64,000 nucleotides of DNA from Achromobacter deleyi (GTDB lineage Bacteria; Pseudomonadota; Gammaproteobacteria; Burkholderiales; Burkholderiaceae_B): positions 6,634,001 to 6,698,000 of the forward strand of contig NZ_CP065997.1 in assembly GCF_016127315.1 (NCBI RefSeq), in the 5' to 3' direction. The translations under genes and the position numbers were made by a program. The notes below the pieces were generated by a model that made no database searches, had not been told where the DNA came from, and saw nothing but the letters and a program-made list of their open reading frames with translations. Below, piece by piece: positions 29,592 to 37,814 of the stretch; within the stretch, counting starts at the first letter, position 1; each line of letters starts with the position of its first letter.

Positions 29592-30491
29592 ATGTGGTTC
29601 AAGAATCTCAAGATTTACCGTCTCTCCTCGCCGTGGACGCTGACCGGCGAGCAGCTTGAAGAAACGCTTGCGCGGCATGCCTATCAGGCCGGCAACAACC
29701 TCGAAATGCAAAGCCTGGGCTGGGTCCCGCCGCGCGAGAACGGCGGGCTGGCGCACGTCGTCGGCGGGCAGATCCTGCTGAACCTGCGCGCCGAGAAGAA
29801 GCTGCTGCCCGGCACCGTGGTCAACCAGGTCGCCAAGGCGCGCGCCCAGGAGATCGAAGAGCAGCAAGGCTACAAGCCGGGCCGCAAGCAGATGAAGGAA
29901 ATCAAGGAGCGCGTCACCGACGAGCTGCTGCCGCGCGCCTTCAGCGTGTACCGCGACACCCGCGTCTGGATCGACCCGCAGAACCACTGGCTGGTGATCG
30001 ATGCCGCCGCTTCGGCCAAGGCCGACGAAGTCATCGGCCTCCTGGCCAAGTGCGTGGATCCGTTCCCGCTCGAAAACCTGTACGTGGCCCAGTCGCCCGC
30101 CTCCGCCATGACCGGCTGGCTGGCCGAGGACGAAGCACCGTCCAACTTCAGCATCGACCAGGACACCGAGTTGCGTTCGTCCGGCGAAAGCGGCGCGGCC
30201 ATCCGCTACGTCAAGCACTCCATCGACGCCGATGACGTGCGCCGCCACATCCAGTCGGGCAAGCAGTGCACCCGCCTGGCCATGACCTGGGCCGACCGCA
30301 TTTCGTTCGTGCTGACCGAAGGCCTGGACGTCAAGCGCGTCGCGCCGCTGGACGTGCTCAAGGAAGGCAACGACACCGTCGCCACCAATGACGACGAAAA
30401 GTTCGACTCCGACATGATGCTGATGACGGGCGAGCTGGCCAAGATGCTGGCCGAGCTGGTCGACGCGCTGGGCGGCGAAAAGAAGATCTGA
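29592..30491 (+). CDS. rdgC: recombination-associated protein RdgC
   Basis: Nucleoid-associated ring-shaped DNA-binding protein that restrains RecA-mediated recombination. 299 residues, full length, starting with the typical [11 protein letters not shown]. Internal family segments include [23 protein letters not shown] and [23 protein letters not shown] at the C-terminus. It stands alone and ends in its own terminator. Its promoter region (29441-29591) has a possible TATAGAAT-like -10 close to the start. Confidence 0.97.
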   Translation: MWFKNLKIYRLSSPWTLTGEQLEETLARHAYQAGNNLEMQSLGWVPPRENGGLAHVVGGQILLNLRAEKKLLPGTVVNQVAKARAQEIEEQQGYKPGRKQMKEIKERVTDELLPRAFSVYRDTRVWIDPQNHWLVIDAAASAKADEVIGLLAKCVDPFPLENLYVAQSPASAMTGWLAEDEAPSNFSIDQDTELRSSGESGAAIRYVKHSIDADDVRRHIQSGKQCTRLAMTWADRISFVLTEGLDVKRVAPLDVLKEGNDTVATNDDEKFDSDMMLMTGELAKMLAELVDALGGEKKI

Positions 30492-30518
30492 GCCCCGCGC
30501 TCCGGCTTCACCGCGACG

Positions 30519-30545
30519 GGCCGCTCCTCAGGGAGCGGCCTTTTT
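30519..30545 (+). terminator. terminator of rdgC
   Basis: GGCCGCTCC (30519-30527), a 4-base loop, GGAGCGGCC (30532-30540), then T5. Confidence 0.93.
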
Positions 30546-30571
30546 CATGGCGCGGGGCCGTGCGGTCGCCG

Positions 30572-31984
30572 TCAGGCGGCGACGCTGCGGTCGCGGCCCA
30601 GCTGCTTGGCCTGGTAGAGCGCCTTGTCGGCGCGGTCGATCAGGTAGGCGTAGTCCGGGTGGCCATCGAAGGCCGCCACGCCGATGCTGGCGGTGATGCG
30701 CAAGGTGCCCACTTCCGGAATGGTGAAGGCGTGGCGGCGGATCTCGGCGCCCAGCTTCTCGGCCACCAGCAGGGCCGCGTCGCGCGCCGTGTCCACCAGC
30801 ACCACCAGGAATTCCTCGCCGCCATAGCGGAACACGAAGTCGCTCGATCGACAGGACTGGTGCACCACCTCGGCGAACTGCCGCAGTATCTGATCGCCGC
30901 CGGCGTGGCCGTGCTGGTCGTTGACCGCCTTGAAGTGGTCGATGTCCAGCAGCAGCACCGAGAACGTCGACCGCTCGCGCGTGGCGATCAGGATCTCGCG
31001 GCCGATCACCGACGGCAGGAAGCGCCGGTTGAGCACGTTGGTGAGCGGGTCGCTGCCGCTCTCGATCTCGGCCACCATGTCGAACAGGCCGTTGAGCAGG
31101 TGCTTGATGCGCGCCACCAGTTCCTGCAGTTCGCGCACCTGGTCCGGCAGCCCCGCCAGGTCGGCCTGCAACAGACCGGGCAACACCACGTCGTCCAGCC
31201 GCGCCACCGCCTCGGTGATCTGCCGCAGCGCCGGCGCGCTCTCGAACAGCACGCCGCCCTTGTGCTGCAGCCACAGGCCGAACTCGGAGGCCGCCAGGCG
31301 CGGCAGCACCTGTTCCGGCGCGCGGTAGTGCAGGCCGATCAGCACCGCCTGGCTCCATTCGAGCAGGGCGGCGCGCTGGCGCTCGCGTTCGGTGGAAATG
31401 TTCTGGCCCAGCGCGAACAGCCGGTAGGCCTCGTCGTTGCGGGCGCCGCGGTTGATGTCGCGCATGAAAGCGCGGCTCATCTGCTCGATCGCCAGGTCGA
31501 ACAGGTTGCAGACGTACTGCGTCGCGACCGATGCCGCCACGCCGTCCAGGTCGCTGGCGCGCAGGCGCAGCGCGATTTCGTTCTTCAGGATGCGGGCGCC
31601 GGCCATCACCAGGTGGATCGGGATGTGCACGCGCGCATGCACCTCGCCCACCTTCTTCTGCACCGCCATCAGCGCCGCGATGTCGCCCTGCTCGCGCACG
31701 CACAGCAGGCCCTTGAGCCAGCCCTTCATGCCCTTGTGCAGGCGGGTGGCGACGATCTCGTGCGACAGGCGCGGGCCGGCCTCGGCATCGGCCAGCAGCG
31801 TGGAATAGAAGGCGTCGACCAGCTCGTTGGCGCTGTCCGACACCACTGCCGCGACCTGGCCGCGGGTATAGGCATCGACCGACGAATAGACCGCCTGCCA
31901 GGCCTGGGCATTGGACGCGCTCAGGTAGCACGCCTGCCCGGCGGGATCAGGAGAAGACGGGACCGCGCGACTGCTCGAAGACAT
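30572..31984 (-). CDS. globin-coupled diguanylate cyclase (BpeGReg/DosC type)
   Basis: Cytoplasmic 470-residue oxygen sensor that makes cyclic di-GMP from two GTP. The N-terminal globin domain (about 15-165) has the proximal-His motif VGEVHARVHIP, then a helical linker domain (165-300) and a C-terminal GGDEF domain (310-465) with an intact active site YGGEEFLVV. An RSSD inhibitory I-site lies five residues before it, so product inhibition is expected. The architecture is that of Bordetella BpeGReg and E. coli DosC, which link O2 to biofilm formation. ATG at 31984 was chosen; GTG at 32029 would add 15 residues. Convergent with rdgC. Confidence 0.93.
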   Translation of the reverse strand: MSSSSRAVPSSPDPAGQACYLSASNAQAWQAVYSSVDAYTRGQVAAVVSDSANELVDAFYSTLLADAEAGPRLSHEIVATRLHKGMKGWLKGLLCVREQGDIAALMAVQKKVGEVHARVHIPIHLVMAGARILKNEIALRLRASDLDGVAASVATQYVCNLFDLAIEQMSRAFMRDINRGARNDEAYRLFALGQNISTERERQRAALLEWSQAVLIGLHYRAPEQVLPRLAASEFGLWLQHKGGVLFESAPALRQITEAVARLDDVVLPGLLQADLAGLPDQVRELQELVARIKHLLNGLFDMVAEIESGSDPLTNVLNRRFLPSVIGREILIATRERSTFSVLLLDIDHFKAVNDQHGHAGGDQILRQFAEVVHQSCRSSDFVFRYGGEEFLVVLVDTARDAALLVAEKLGAEIRRHAFTIPEVGTLRITASIGVAAFDGHPDYAYLIDRADKALYQAKQLGRDRSVAA

Positions 31985-32115
31985 AAGACCATCCGACCGA
32001 AGATTCCATGGCGTGTCTCGGAGCGACACGCGACAGGAAAAACCAGCGCGGATTATGCTTGAAATCGCCGGCGTCGGCCGTCATGACGGCCGCGCCACGC
32101 TGCCCCGCGAACGCC

Positions 32116-33408
32116 TTACTCCAGCCCGTGGAACACGGAGTCGTCCGGACCGATGTGCGACGGGTGCTGCCAGGTCACATCGCGCAGCGAGTGCTGCACC
32201 AGCCCTTCCACGCCCAGCAGCACCGCGAAGATGGCCATGCGGATGGGGATGCCGTTGTCGGTCTGGCGGAAGATCGCCAGGCGCGGGTCATGGTTCAGGT
32301 CCACGCTCAGGTCGTTGGCGCCCGGCCGGCTGTCGCGCGGCAGCGGGTGCATGACGATGGTGTCCGGGCCGCAATAGGCGTCGATGATGGCGCGGTTGAT
32401 CTGGAAGTCGGGCGTGTAGCCTTCGTTCTCTTCGTTGGCGAAACGCTCTTTTTGCACCCGCGTCGCGTAGATCACGTCGGCGCCCGCCAGGCCGTCGGCC
32501 AGCGAGGTCTTCTGCTCGATGATGTTGCCGTTGCGGCTGGCCTGCTCGATGATGTACGAAGGCATTTCCAGGCCCTTGGGCGACACCAGCGAAAACTTGA
32601 CGTTCTTGTACAGCGCCATCAGCTTGATCAGCGAATGCACCGTGCGGCCGTACTTCAGGTCGCCGACCATGGCGATGTGCGCGCCGTCGAGCAGCTTGCC
32701 CAGGCGCGAGAACTCCGTGAGGATGGTGTACAGATCCAGCAGCGCCTGGCTCGGGTGCTCGCCGGGGCCGTCGCCGCCGTTGACCACCGGAATGTTGGTG
32801 GCGCGCGCGAATTCGGCCACCGAGCCCTGGTCGGGATGGCGGATCACCATCGCATCGACGTAGCCGCTCATGACGCGGCTGGTGTCGTAGATGGATTCGC
32901 CCTTGGCCATCGACGAGAAGGTGAAGCCGGTGGTGTCGCAGACCGAGCCGCCCAGGCGGCAGAAGGCCGAGCCGAAGCTGACGCGGGTACGGGTGCTGGC
33001 CTCGAAGAACAGGTTGCCCAGCACCGCGCCTTCCAGCACGCGCGAGACCTTCTGGCGGCGTGCGATGGGCTGCATCATGTCGGCCACGCGGAACAGGTCC
33101 TCGACCGATTCGCGGGTGAACTGGTCCACCGACAGCAACTGGTTCTTGCCCTCGACCGCGATCCGCTCACGCAGCGGGCCATCTTGTACGCTTTGCGTAT
33201 ATTTTTCGAGCAGCACGCCGTTCTGGACGATCTCGCTGACGAAACGCTGCACCACTTCCGGCATCGCGCGGAATTCCTGCGAGCCCTCCGGCAGCAGCCA
33301 GGTATCGAGCGCGCGGCGTTTGACGCCGATCCGGGTCGCGAACACGTCGCGCGTGAGATTCAGGCGGCGCATCGCATCGCGCAGGAAAGCTTGCTGGGAA
33401 ATGGTCAT
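32116..33408 (-). CDS. pyrB: aspartate carbamoyltransferase with N-terminal HTH-like domain
   Basis: Catalyses carbamoyl phosphate + aspartate to N-carbamoyl-aspartate, the first committed step of pyrimidine synthesis. 430 residues. The catalytic part (from about 88) has the phosphate-binding FFEASTRTRVSF (STRTR at 138-142), GEHPSQALLDLYT and VMHPLPRDSRP. The extra ~85 N-terminal residues contain a helix-turn-helix-like segment (LTRDVFATRIGVKRRALDTWL, about 18-38), absent from E. coli PyrB. No pyrI or dihydroorotase-like gene is adjacent. An inverted repeat over the promoter (33434-33448) recurs inside the gene, compatible with autoregulation. It may not be the only pyrB of the genome. Confidence 0.9.
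   Translation of the reverse strand: MTISQQAFLRDAMRRLNLTRDVFATRIGVKRRALDTWLLPEGSQEFRAMPEVVQRFVSEIVQNGVLLEKYTQSVQDGPLRERIAVEGKNQLLSVDQFTRESVEDLFRVADMMQPIARRQKVSRVLEGAVLGNLFFEASTRTRVSFGSAFCRLGGSVCDTTGFTFSSMAKGESIYDTSRVMSGYVDAMVIRHPDQGSVAEFARATNIPVVNGGDGPGEHPSQALLDLYTILTEFSRLGKLLDGAHIAMVGDLKYGRTVHSLIKLMALYKNVKFSLVSPKGLEMPSYIIEQASRNGNIIEQKTSLADGLAGADVIYATRVQKERFANEENEGYTPDFQINRAIIDAYCGPDTIVMHPLPRDSRPGANDLSVDLNHDPRLAIFRQTDNGIPIRMAIFAVLLGVEGLVQHSLRDVTWQHPSHIGPDDSVFHGLE
33186..33200. promoter_or_regulatory. candidate internal operator of the pyrB-type gene
   Basis: GTACGC-TTT-GCGTAT, with a perfect TACGC/GCGTA dyad, located inside the coding sequence about 248 bases from the promoter copy of the same motif at 33434-33448. 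Its distance and similarity suggest an auxiliary operator that could support looping. Confidence 0.35.
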
Positions 33409-33433
33409 GACAGGTCCCGAAGAAAGGGTTTAT

Positions 33434-33448
33434 ATACGCACTGCGCAT
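33434..33448. promoter_or_regulatory. candidate operator over the pyrB-type promoter
   Basis: ATACGC-ACT-GCGCAT dyad. On the minus strand, TTGGAC and AATAAT (spacer 16) form a plausible promoter whose start point would fall in this dyad, about 30 bases before the ATG. Binding here would block initiation. The N-terminal HTH-like domain of the encoded enzyme is the obvious candidate ligand; this is inference. Confidence 0.45.
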
Positions 33449-33508
33449 ATTATTCCCAACGCAAGTGCATGTCCAACACTTTTGCGCACACGGGTTTACC
33501 CTCGAAAC

Positions 33509-33922
33509 TCAGCGTCGAGCGTAGGTCGTCATCTGTGGCGCGGCATCCGTCGTGCCCTGCCCGGCCGCCAGCCAGCAACCCGCGCAGAACGCCAGGGCGC
33601 TGACGAGGTAGCAGAGCATGGCCAGCACCTGCGCCGGCAGGTGCGCGCGGGTCATATGGCCGGTGTAGCCCTGGCGCAACAGGCTGACCTGGGCCAGGTA
33701 GGCGAACAAGACCCCGAGGCAGGCCAACAGCAGGCCGGCCAGCAACAGCAGCAGGGGCAGTTGCAGGTCGGGCGCGGCGATATCGCCCCCGACGATGCCC
33801 AGCGAAAACGCCGCCAGCCCCAGCGCGGCGCCGCCGTTCAGCCAGCCCAGGAAGCGGAACGCGCCTGCCAGCAGCGTGAACGGCAGGCCGGCGGCGCGGA
33901 GCTGCTGGGCGCGCGGGTCCAT
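33509..33922 (-). CDS. small polytopic membrane protein, unknown function
   Basis: 137 residues with four predicted transmembrane helices: about 12-35, 50-75 (LQLPLLLLLAGLLLACLGVLFAY, split by a short polar turn) and 95-120. No family recognised. The ATG at 33922 directly abuts the TAA of the lipoprotein gene upstream (TAAATG), so the two are translated as a unit. Possibly an inner-membrane partner of that lipoprotein. Confidence 0.8.
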   Translation of the reverse strand: MDPRAQQLRAAGLPFTLLAGAFRFLGWLNGGAALGLAAFSLGIVGGDIAAPDLQLPLLLLLAGLLLACLGVLFAYLAQVSLLRQGYTGHMTRAHLPAQVLAMLCYLVSALAFCAGCWLAAGQGTTDAAPQMTTYARR

Positions 33923-34348
33923 TTAGTCTTCCTTGCGGCAGACCGGCGTGGCGGTCTGGATCGAGGCGCGGGCGGCGGCGATCTCGGCCGCGTTCCAGCG
34001 GCCCTGGCCCAGCACGGTCACGGTGACCTTGGCCTTGGCCGGGCCGTCGGACTCGGCCGAAATCAGCTCGAGAATCTTGGCGGTTTCGCCCACCTTGTAG
34101 ACCTGGACTTCGTCCGGCGCGCCCTTCTCGCCGAGGACGTGCTTCCAGGCATACGCCACGTTGTACGGATGCTGCACGTTCACGTGGCAGGTGCGCACGT
34201 ATTCGCCGGCGCGGCGGAAGGCCGCCTGGTAATTGGTATCCACGCTGAAGGTTTCCTTCAGCACGGTATCGGCCTCGTAAACGCCCGTGCTGGCGCAACC
34301 GCCCAGCAACGCCATCAACGAGACACCCACCCATACAGACTTGCGCAT
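33923..34348 (-). CDS. lipoprotein, unknown function
   Basis: 141 residues with a signal peptide MRKSVWVGVSLMALLGGC; the lipobox LLGGC places the lipidated Cys near residue 18, so export and lipidation are expected. The mature part includes two further Cys (RTCHVNV and VCRKED), which could form a disulfide. No known domain is recognised. The ATG at 34348 was chosen because it starts the signal peptide; the in-frame upstream extension is not credible. First gene of a two-gene unit with the membrane protein at 33509. Confidence 0.82.
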   Translation of the reverse strand: MRKSVWVGVSLMALLGGCASTGVYEADTVLKETFSVDTNYQAAFRRAGEYVRTCHVNVQHPYNVAYAWKHVLGEKGAPDEVQVYKVGETAKILELISAESDGPAKAKVTVTVLGQGRWNAAEIAAARASIQTATPVCRKED

Positions 34349-34398
34349 GATTCTTCCTGCCATCGGATTCGGATTCCCGCGATTATGCCAGCGGCCGC

Positions 34399-34440
34399 AA
34401 AAAGGCCACGCCCGAAATGTCGCGACATTTCTGCGTGGCC
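34399..34440 (-). terminator. terminator of the entericidin-like gene, with internal palindrome
   Basis: Minus-strand outer stem GGCCACGC/GCGTGGCC (34433-34440 and 34404-34411) followed by U5. Between the arms is an 18-base perfect palindrome, GAAATGTCGCGACATTTC (34414-34431), which extends the hairpin to an unusually long stem. Confidence 0.82.
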
Positions 34441-34479
34441 CTGGGCGCGCCCGGGGGCGCGCGGAACGCCCGGCACCCT

Positions 34480-34611
34480 TTACTTGGTCGCGGCGCCCTC
34501 GATCTTCTCGCCGCCGCGCTGGATATCCTTGCCAGCGCCGGCGACGGTATTGCACCCCGCCGACATGGCGGCAATCGAAAGCAGCATGACGAGAATCACT
34601 TTGTTCTTCAT
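34480..34611 (-). CDS. entericidin A/B family lipoprotein
   Basis: 43-residue small membrane lipoprotein. Signal peptide MKNKVILVMLLSIAAMSAGC ends in a lipobox with the lipidated Cys at 20; the mature part NTVAGAGKDIQRGGEKIEGA is the classic entericidin pattern. ATG at 34611 has AGGAG seven bases upstream; ATG at 34617 is too close to that site. Entericidins are linked to stationary-phase envelope stress and bacteriolysis in E. coli; here the role is unknown. Only one copy, without an antidote partner, is visible. Confidence 0.9.
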   Translation of the reverse strand: MKNKVILVMLLSIAAMSAGCNTVAGAGKDIQRGGEKIEGAATK

Positions 34612-34735
34612 GGGCATCTCCTGTCGAGGCGTGAAAACCGAAGCCAGCATACCGCAAAGGCCACCGTTTGCGCAGGGTGCGCCCCCTCCCCCGTACGCCT
34701 GTCGCGTATTTGGCGGCAATGGATTAGGATGCGCT

Positions 34736-35095
34736 ATGAACAAGAAACACGTATCGGAAAACGCGGGCGGCACGCCCCAGGCATGGGGCTGGGAACAACC
34801 GCAATGCCGCGGACAGGCGGCGCTGGCGCTCTTCATCGACGATCTGCACCGCATCCTGCAGAACTACACCGCCGGCAAGCTGGCCGCGAGCAGCACCCTG
34901 GCCGACGCCCAGGAACAGGTCGACCAGTTGCTGGCCCGATACAACGAGATCGCCGCCGCCCCCGAGATCTTCCTGGGCCAATCGGTCCAGCTCAAGGAAG
35001 GCGTCGATCGCAGCGGCGTCTCGCACACCGTACCCATTTTTTCCGCGCGGCTGAAGCAGTCCCTGGTCGCGATGCTTGGACAAGGACCCGGCTGA
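34736..35095 (+). CDS. hypothetical protein, 119 residues
   Basis: No family recognised. Mostly hydrophilic and probably helical in the middle (ALFIDDLHRILQNYTAGKL, then LADAQEQVDQLLARYNEIAA), with no signal peptide or membrane helix. Codon use and length are consistent with a real gene; AGGA lies eight bases before the ATG. It precedes the Nif11-like gene at 35158 by 62 bases on the same strand, so the two may form an operon. Confidence 0.7.
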   Translation: MNKKHVSENAGGTPQAWGWEQPQCRGQAALALFIDDLHRILQNYTAGKLAASSTLADAQEQVDQLLARYNEIAAAPEIFLGQSVQLKEGVDRSGVSHTVPIFSARLKQSLVAMLGQGPG

Positions 35096-35157
35096 CCCCA
35101 CCTCCGGCGTGCGCCAGCCGCCGGACAGAACCACTCCAAAGAGAGGGAGACCGAAGC

Positions 35158-35559
35158 ATGAATACAGACAATGTCGTGGAGTTTCTCCGCCTGCTGTCGC
35201 TGGATGTCTCGCTGGGCGCGGCCGCCCAGCACGCCGCGAGCCAGGCGGATGCGCCTCTGGCGTTGGCCCGCCTGGCCACCGCGCACGGCTTGCCTTGCAG
35301 CGCCTCCGACTGGTCGATGTTCACGCGCGACTGCCTCGATGCCGCCGACAGCGCCGAAAGCGAAGCCTTCTCTGGCGACGCCAAGATCTGGCAGCTGGTG
35401 CAGGATCCGGGCCAGGGCACCAGCATGCCGGCCAGCGCCATCACCCGCGTCATGGGCATCGCCACGCAACCCGATGGCCCGACCGTGGTCGGCCACGTCG
35501 TCAATGACCTGGCGCCGCGTCCGGCCCAGGGCGCCTCGCCCTACCCCGGCAGTTCCTGA
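35158..35559 (+). CDS. small protein with Nif11-like N-terminal region
   Basis: 133 residues. The first ~65 (NVVEFLRLLSLDVSLGAAAQ, then LALARLATAHGLPCSASDW) follow the pattern of the Nif11 domain (FL..v..D..L...l..A.....l..iA...Gf.....dl), a family that includes leader peptides of modified peptides but also many unrelated small proteins. The C-terminal half is Gly/Pro/Ser-rich (IWQLVQDPGQGTSMP) with a single Cys in each half of the domain. AGAGGGAG lies upstream of the ATG. No modifying enzyme is adjacent. The last 19 bases overlap the convergent flavoprotein gene. Confidence 0.65.
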   Translation: MNTDNVVEFLRLLSLDVSLGAAAQHAASQADAPLALARLATAHGLPCSASDWSMFTRDCLDAADSAESEAFSGDAKIWQLVQDPGQGTSMPASAITRVMGIATQPDGPTVVGHVVNDLAPRPAQGASPYPGSS

Positions 35560-36818
35560 GCCGGCGCGCCGGCCATCCCCAGAAACGCCGCCACGCCGTT
35601 GGCGGCCACCACCCCGCTGGCCATGCACGCGGTCAGCAGGTAACCGCCGGTCGGCGCTTCCCAATCCAGCATTTCCCCCGCGCAGAACACGCCCGGCGCC
35701 TGGCGCAGCATCAGGCCGGGCCCAAGCGCGTCGAACGCCACGCCGCCCGTGGTGCTGATGGCCTCGTCCATCGGACGGGTGCGCACCAGCGTGAGCGGCA
35801 GGGCCTTGATCAGGCGGCCCAGGCGCGCCGCGTGGCGAAAATCATCGGCGCCCGCGCACTCGCGCAGCAGCCCCGCCTTGACGCCGGTCAGCCCCAGCCG
35901 GCTCTGCAGGTGGCTGGACATCGAGCGCGCGCCACGCGGATGGGTCACGGCCTCCAGCACCCGCTCCTGCGTCCAGCCGGGCGCCAGGTCGAGCAAGGCG
36001 ACCGCCTGCCCCGCCGCCTCGATGCGGTCGCGCAGCGGCGCCGACAACGCATAGACCAGGCTGCCCTCGATGCCGTTTTCCGTGACGACGAACTCGCCCT
36101 GGCGAGCGGGCCCCGGCCCCGCCTCGCCAACGCAGCGCAGCGTGACGGACTTGACCGGCTGGCCGGCATGGCGCTGCCGGAAGTGTTCGGACCATGCCAC
36201 GTCGAAGCCGCAGTTGGCCGCGCGCAGCGGCGCCGTGGCGATCCCGTGGGCCGCCAGTCCGGGCAGCCAGGCGCCATCCGACCCCAGCTTGGCCCAGCTG
36301 CCGCCGCCCATGGCCAGCACCACCGCATCGGCCGCGCAGGTGCGCAGGCCGTCAGGCGTGTCAAAACGTAGATCGGTCGCGCCTGGCGCCTCGTCCGACG
36401 GCCAGCCGAGCCAGCGATGGCGCATGTGGAAGCGCACGCCGCTGGCGCGCAGGCGGGTCAACCAGGCGCGCAACAGCGGCGCCGCCTTCATCTCGGCGGG
36501 AAAGACCCGGCCCGACGAACCGACGAAGGTCTCGATGCCGAGTTGCGCCGCCCATTCTCGCAAGCCATCGGCGTCCAGCGCGCGCAGCCAGGGCGCGATC
36601 TGGCCCGCGCGTTCGCCATAGCGCGCCAGGAACGGCGCCGCGGCCTCGCTGTGGGTCAGGTTCAAGCCGCCGCGCCCGGCCATGAGGAACTTGCGGCCGA
36701 CCGACGGCATCGCGTCGTATATGTCGACCTGCACGCCCTGCGCGGCCAGCCCCTCGGCCGCCATCAGGCCGGCCGGCCCGCCGCCGATAACGGCCACGCG
36801 CTTGGCGGACGGACTCAT
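35541..36818 (-). CDS. NAD(P)/FAD-dependent oxidoreductase, HI0933/TIGR03862 type
   Basis: Flavoprotein of about 425 residues. The N-terminal dinucleotide motif is VIGGGPAGLMAAEGL, followed by GRKFLMAGRGGLNLTHSE, which is typical of the HI0933-like family, and by a C-terminal STTGGV..FCAGEMLDWEAPTGGY FAD-binding segment. Function of the family is not established. The start is uncertain: ATG at 36818 begins just before the FAD motif, ATG at 36851 adds 11 residues. Its 3' end overlaps the convergent gene at 35158 by 19 bases. Confidence 0.88.
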   Translation of the reverse strand: MSPSAKRVAVIGGGPAGLMAAEGLAAQGVQVDIYDAMPSVGRKFLMAGRGGLNLTHSEAAAPFLARYGERAGQIAPWLRALDADGLREWAAQLGIETFVGSSGRVFPAEMKAAPLLRAWLTRLRASGVRFHMRHRWLGWPSDEAPGATDLRFDTPDGLRTCAADAVVLAMGGGSWAKLGSDGAWLPGLAAHGIATAPLRAANCGFDVAWSEHFRQRHAGQPVKSVTLRCVGEAGPGPARQGEFVVTENGIEGSLVYALSAPLRDRIEAAGQAVALLDLAPGWTQERVLEAVTHPRGARSMSSHLQSRLGLTGVKAGLLRECAGADDFRHAARLGRLIKALPLTLVRTRPMDEAISTTGGVAFDALGPGLMLRQAPGVFCAGEMLDWEAPTGGYLLTACMASGVVAANGVAAFLGMAGAPAQELPG

Positions 36819-36946
36819 GGCGCCCGGGGGCGGATGCGGGTTGGAATGCATGGCGGCGGAATTCAGGAAGGCCAGGGCGGGACGGGCCGCCGGGGCTGCG
36901 ATTGTCGCACGCGGCGGCGCCACGCCCGGCCATCGGCCCCGCCGGA

Positions 36947-36976
36947 CAAAAAAAAGCCCCGGATGGGGCATTTTTT
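36947..36976. terminator. bidirectional terminator
   Basis: GCCCC-GGAT-GGGGC (36956-36969) flanked by A8 on the left and T6 on the right, so it can stop transcription in both directions. It lies between the flavoprotein gene and the gene at 37071. Confidence 0.75.
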
Positions 36977-37023
36977 CATCGCAGCGGCCAAGCCATTGAT
37001 ATTGCGGCGATATTTCGACATGC

Positions 37024-37081
37024 GCAACGCCTATCCCAAGGCTTGTCCACAGTCGCTGTGGGTAACTGCGCTAGGCGTTGC
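37024..37081 (-). repeat. 3'-UTR hairpin element with paired DnaA-box-like sites, copy 1
   Basis: Outer stem GCAACGCCTA/TAGGCGTTGC (37024-37033 and 37072-37081), inner stem CCACAG/CTGTGG around a 3-base loop. The inner part contains TTGTCCACA (37043-37051) facing TTACCCACA (reverse of 37057-37065); each differs from the DnaA box TTWTNCACA by one base. The sequence ATCCCAAGGCTTGTCCACAG and the TGTGGGTAACT half are repeated exactly at 41512-41547. The outer stem includes the stop codon of the gene at 37071. Confidence 0.7.
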
Positions 37082-37415
37082 CGGCGGCCTGCATCGGCCC
37101 GGACCAGGGTTCGGCATCGAGCTGGAAGCGCAATTCCTGGTATTCGCCGTCGACCCCGACCGAGCGCAGCAGGCCCGAGCCCAGCGCCTGCCCCATCGCC
37201 CGGCGGCACAGGGTTTCGGGATCATCCGGCAACGACTGGAACACGCCATCGGGAATGCGCAGCCGCAGCAGCGCCTGGGGATCGCCGCGTTCGGCGGGCC
37301 GCCCGATATGGATGTGGGCCGGATAGCCGTGCGGGCACCAGATGCCCACGTGGTACTTGCCTTCGCTGCCGGTATCGGCGACGTAGCCGGGATGATCGTA
37401 TTTTGCCGTGCCCAT
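37071..37415 (-). CDS. hypothetical protein, 114 residues
   Basis: Soluble, no family recognised. The N-terminus MGTAKYDHPGYVADTGSEGK leads to a His/Cys-containing segment HVGIWCPHGYPAHIHIG that could bind a metal, but this is only a pattern. ATG at 37415 has GAGGAGGG upstream, a strong ribosome binding site. The stop codon lies in the repeated hairpin element 37024-37081. Divergent from the gene at 37815. Confidence 0.75.
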   Translation of the reverse strand: MGTAKYDHPGYVADTGSEGKYHVGIWCPHGYPAHIHIGRPAERGDPQALLRLRIPDGVFQSLPDDPETLCRRAMGQALGSGLLRSVGVDGEYQELRFQLDAEPWSGPMQAAGNA

Positions 37416-37546
37416 GGACCCTCCTCGTGTGCGGCGGATTCGCGCGCTTGAGCCATGGTAGCGCAGCGCCCGCCGCCTGTGCGGGCCCGCGCCCCCGGGA
37501 AACTCCGGGCTGGAACGCCGGCTTGATGCAGGGCAAGCGGGGGACG

Positions 37547-37570
37547 AAAAAAAACGCGACGATTGTCGCG
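37547..37570 (-). terminator. orphan terminator-like hairpin
   Basis: Minus-strand CGCGAC-AATC-GTCGCG followed by U8. It lies in the 399-base gap 37416-37814, which otherwise shows no gene. The nearest minus-strand transcript upstream (tRNA-fMet) has its own terminator, so this one may end an unknown short or antisense RNA from the 37571-38400 interval. Confidence 0.55.
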
Positions 37571-37814
37571 GTCTTCGAAGCGCTGGGGGCGGCGGCGGGA
37601 ACCGTGACCAGACCATCCGTGGAGAACCGTGCTGATTCTGCGTCGCGGGTTGCCCTCTGCCGTCATTCGAGAGCTATCGTGGTGGCAACGACCTTCCGCA
37701 GCATGCGATCCCCAACATCTCCCCTCAAGCGCCGCCCATGCCTCTCTACCATCGCCTGGCCAGTTCGACCCAGCGACTCGACATCGCCTTCCATCAGACT
37801 CTCGGGGCAGCATC

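Noticed and set aside
33186..33448. Palindromic dyads as attachment site or transposon ends
   Set aside because: There are no direct target duplications, integrase or transposase; operator sites fit better.
34414..34431. 18-base palindrome as a separate operator
   Set aside because: It lies between the arms of a terminator stem with U5, so it is more simply part of the hairpin.
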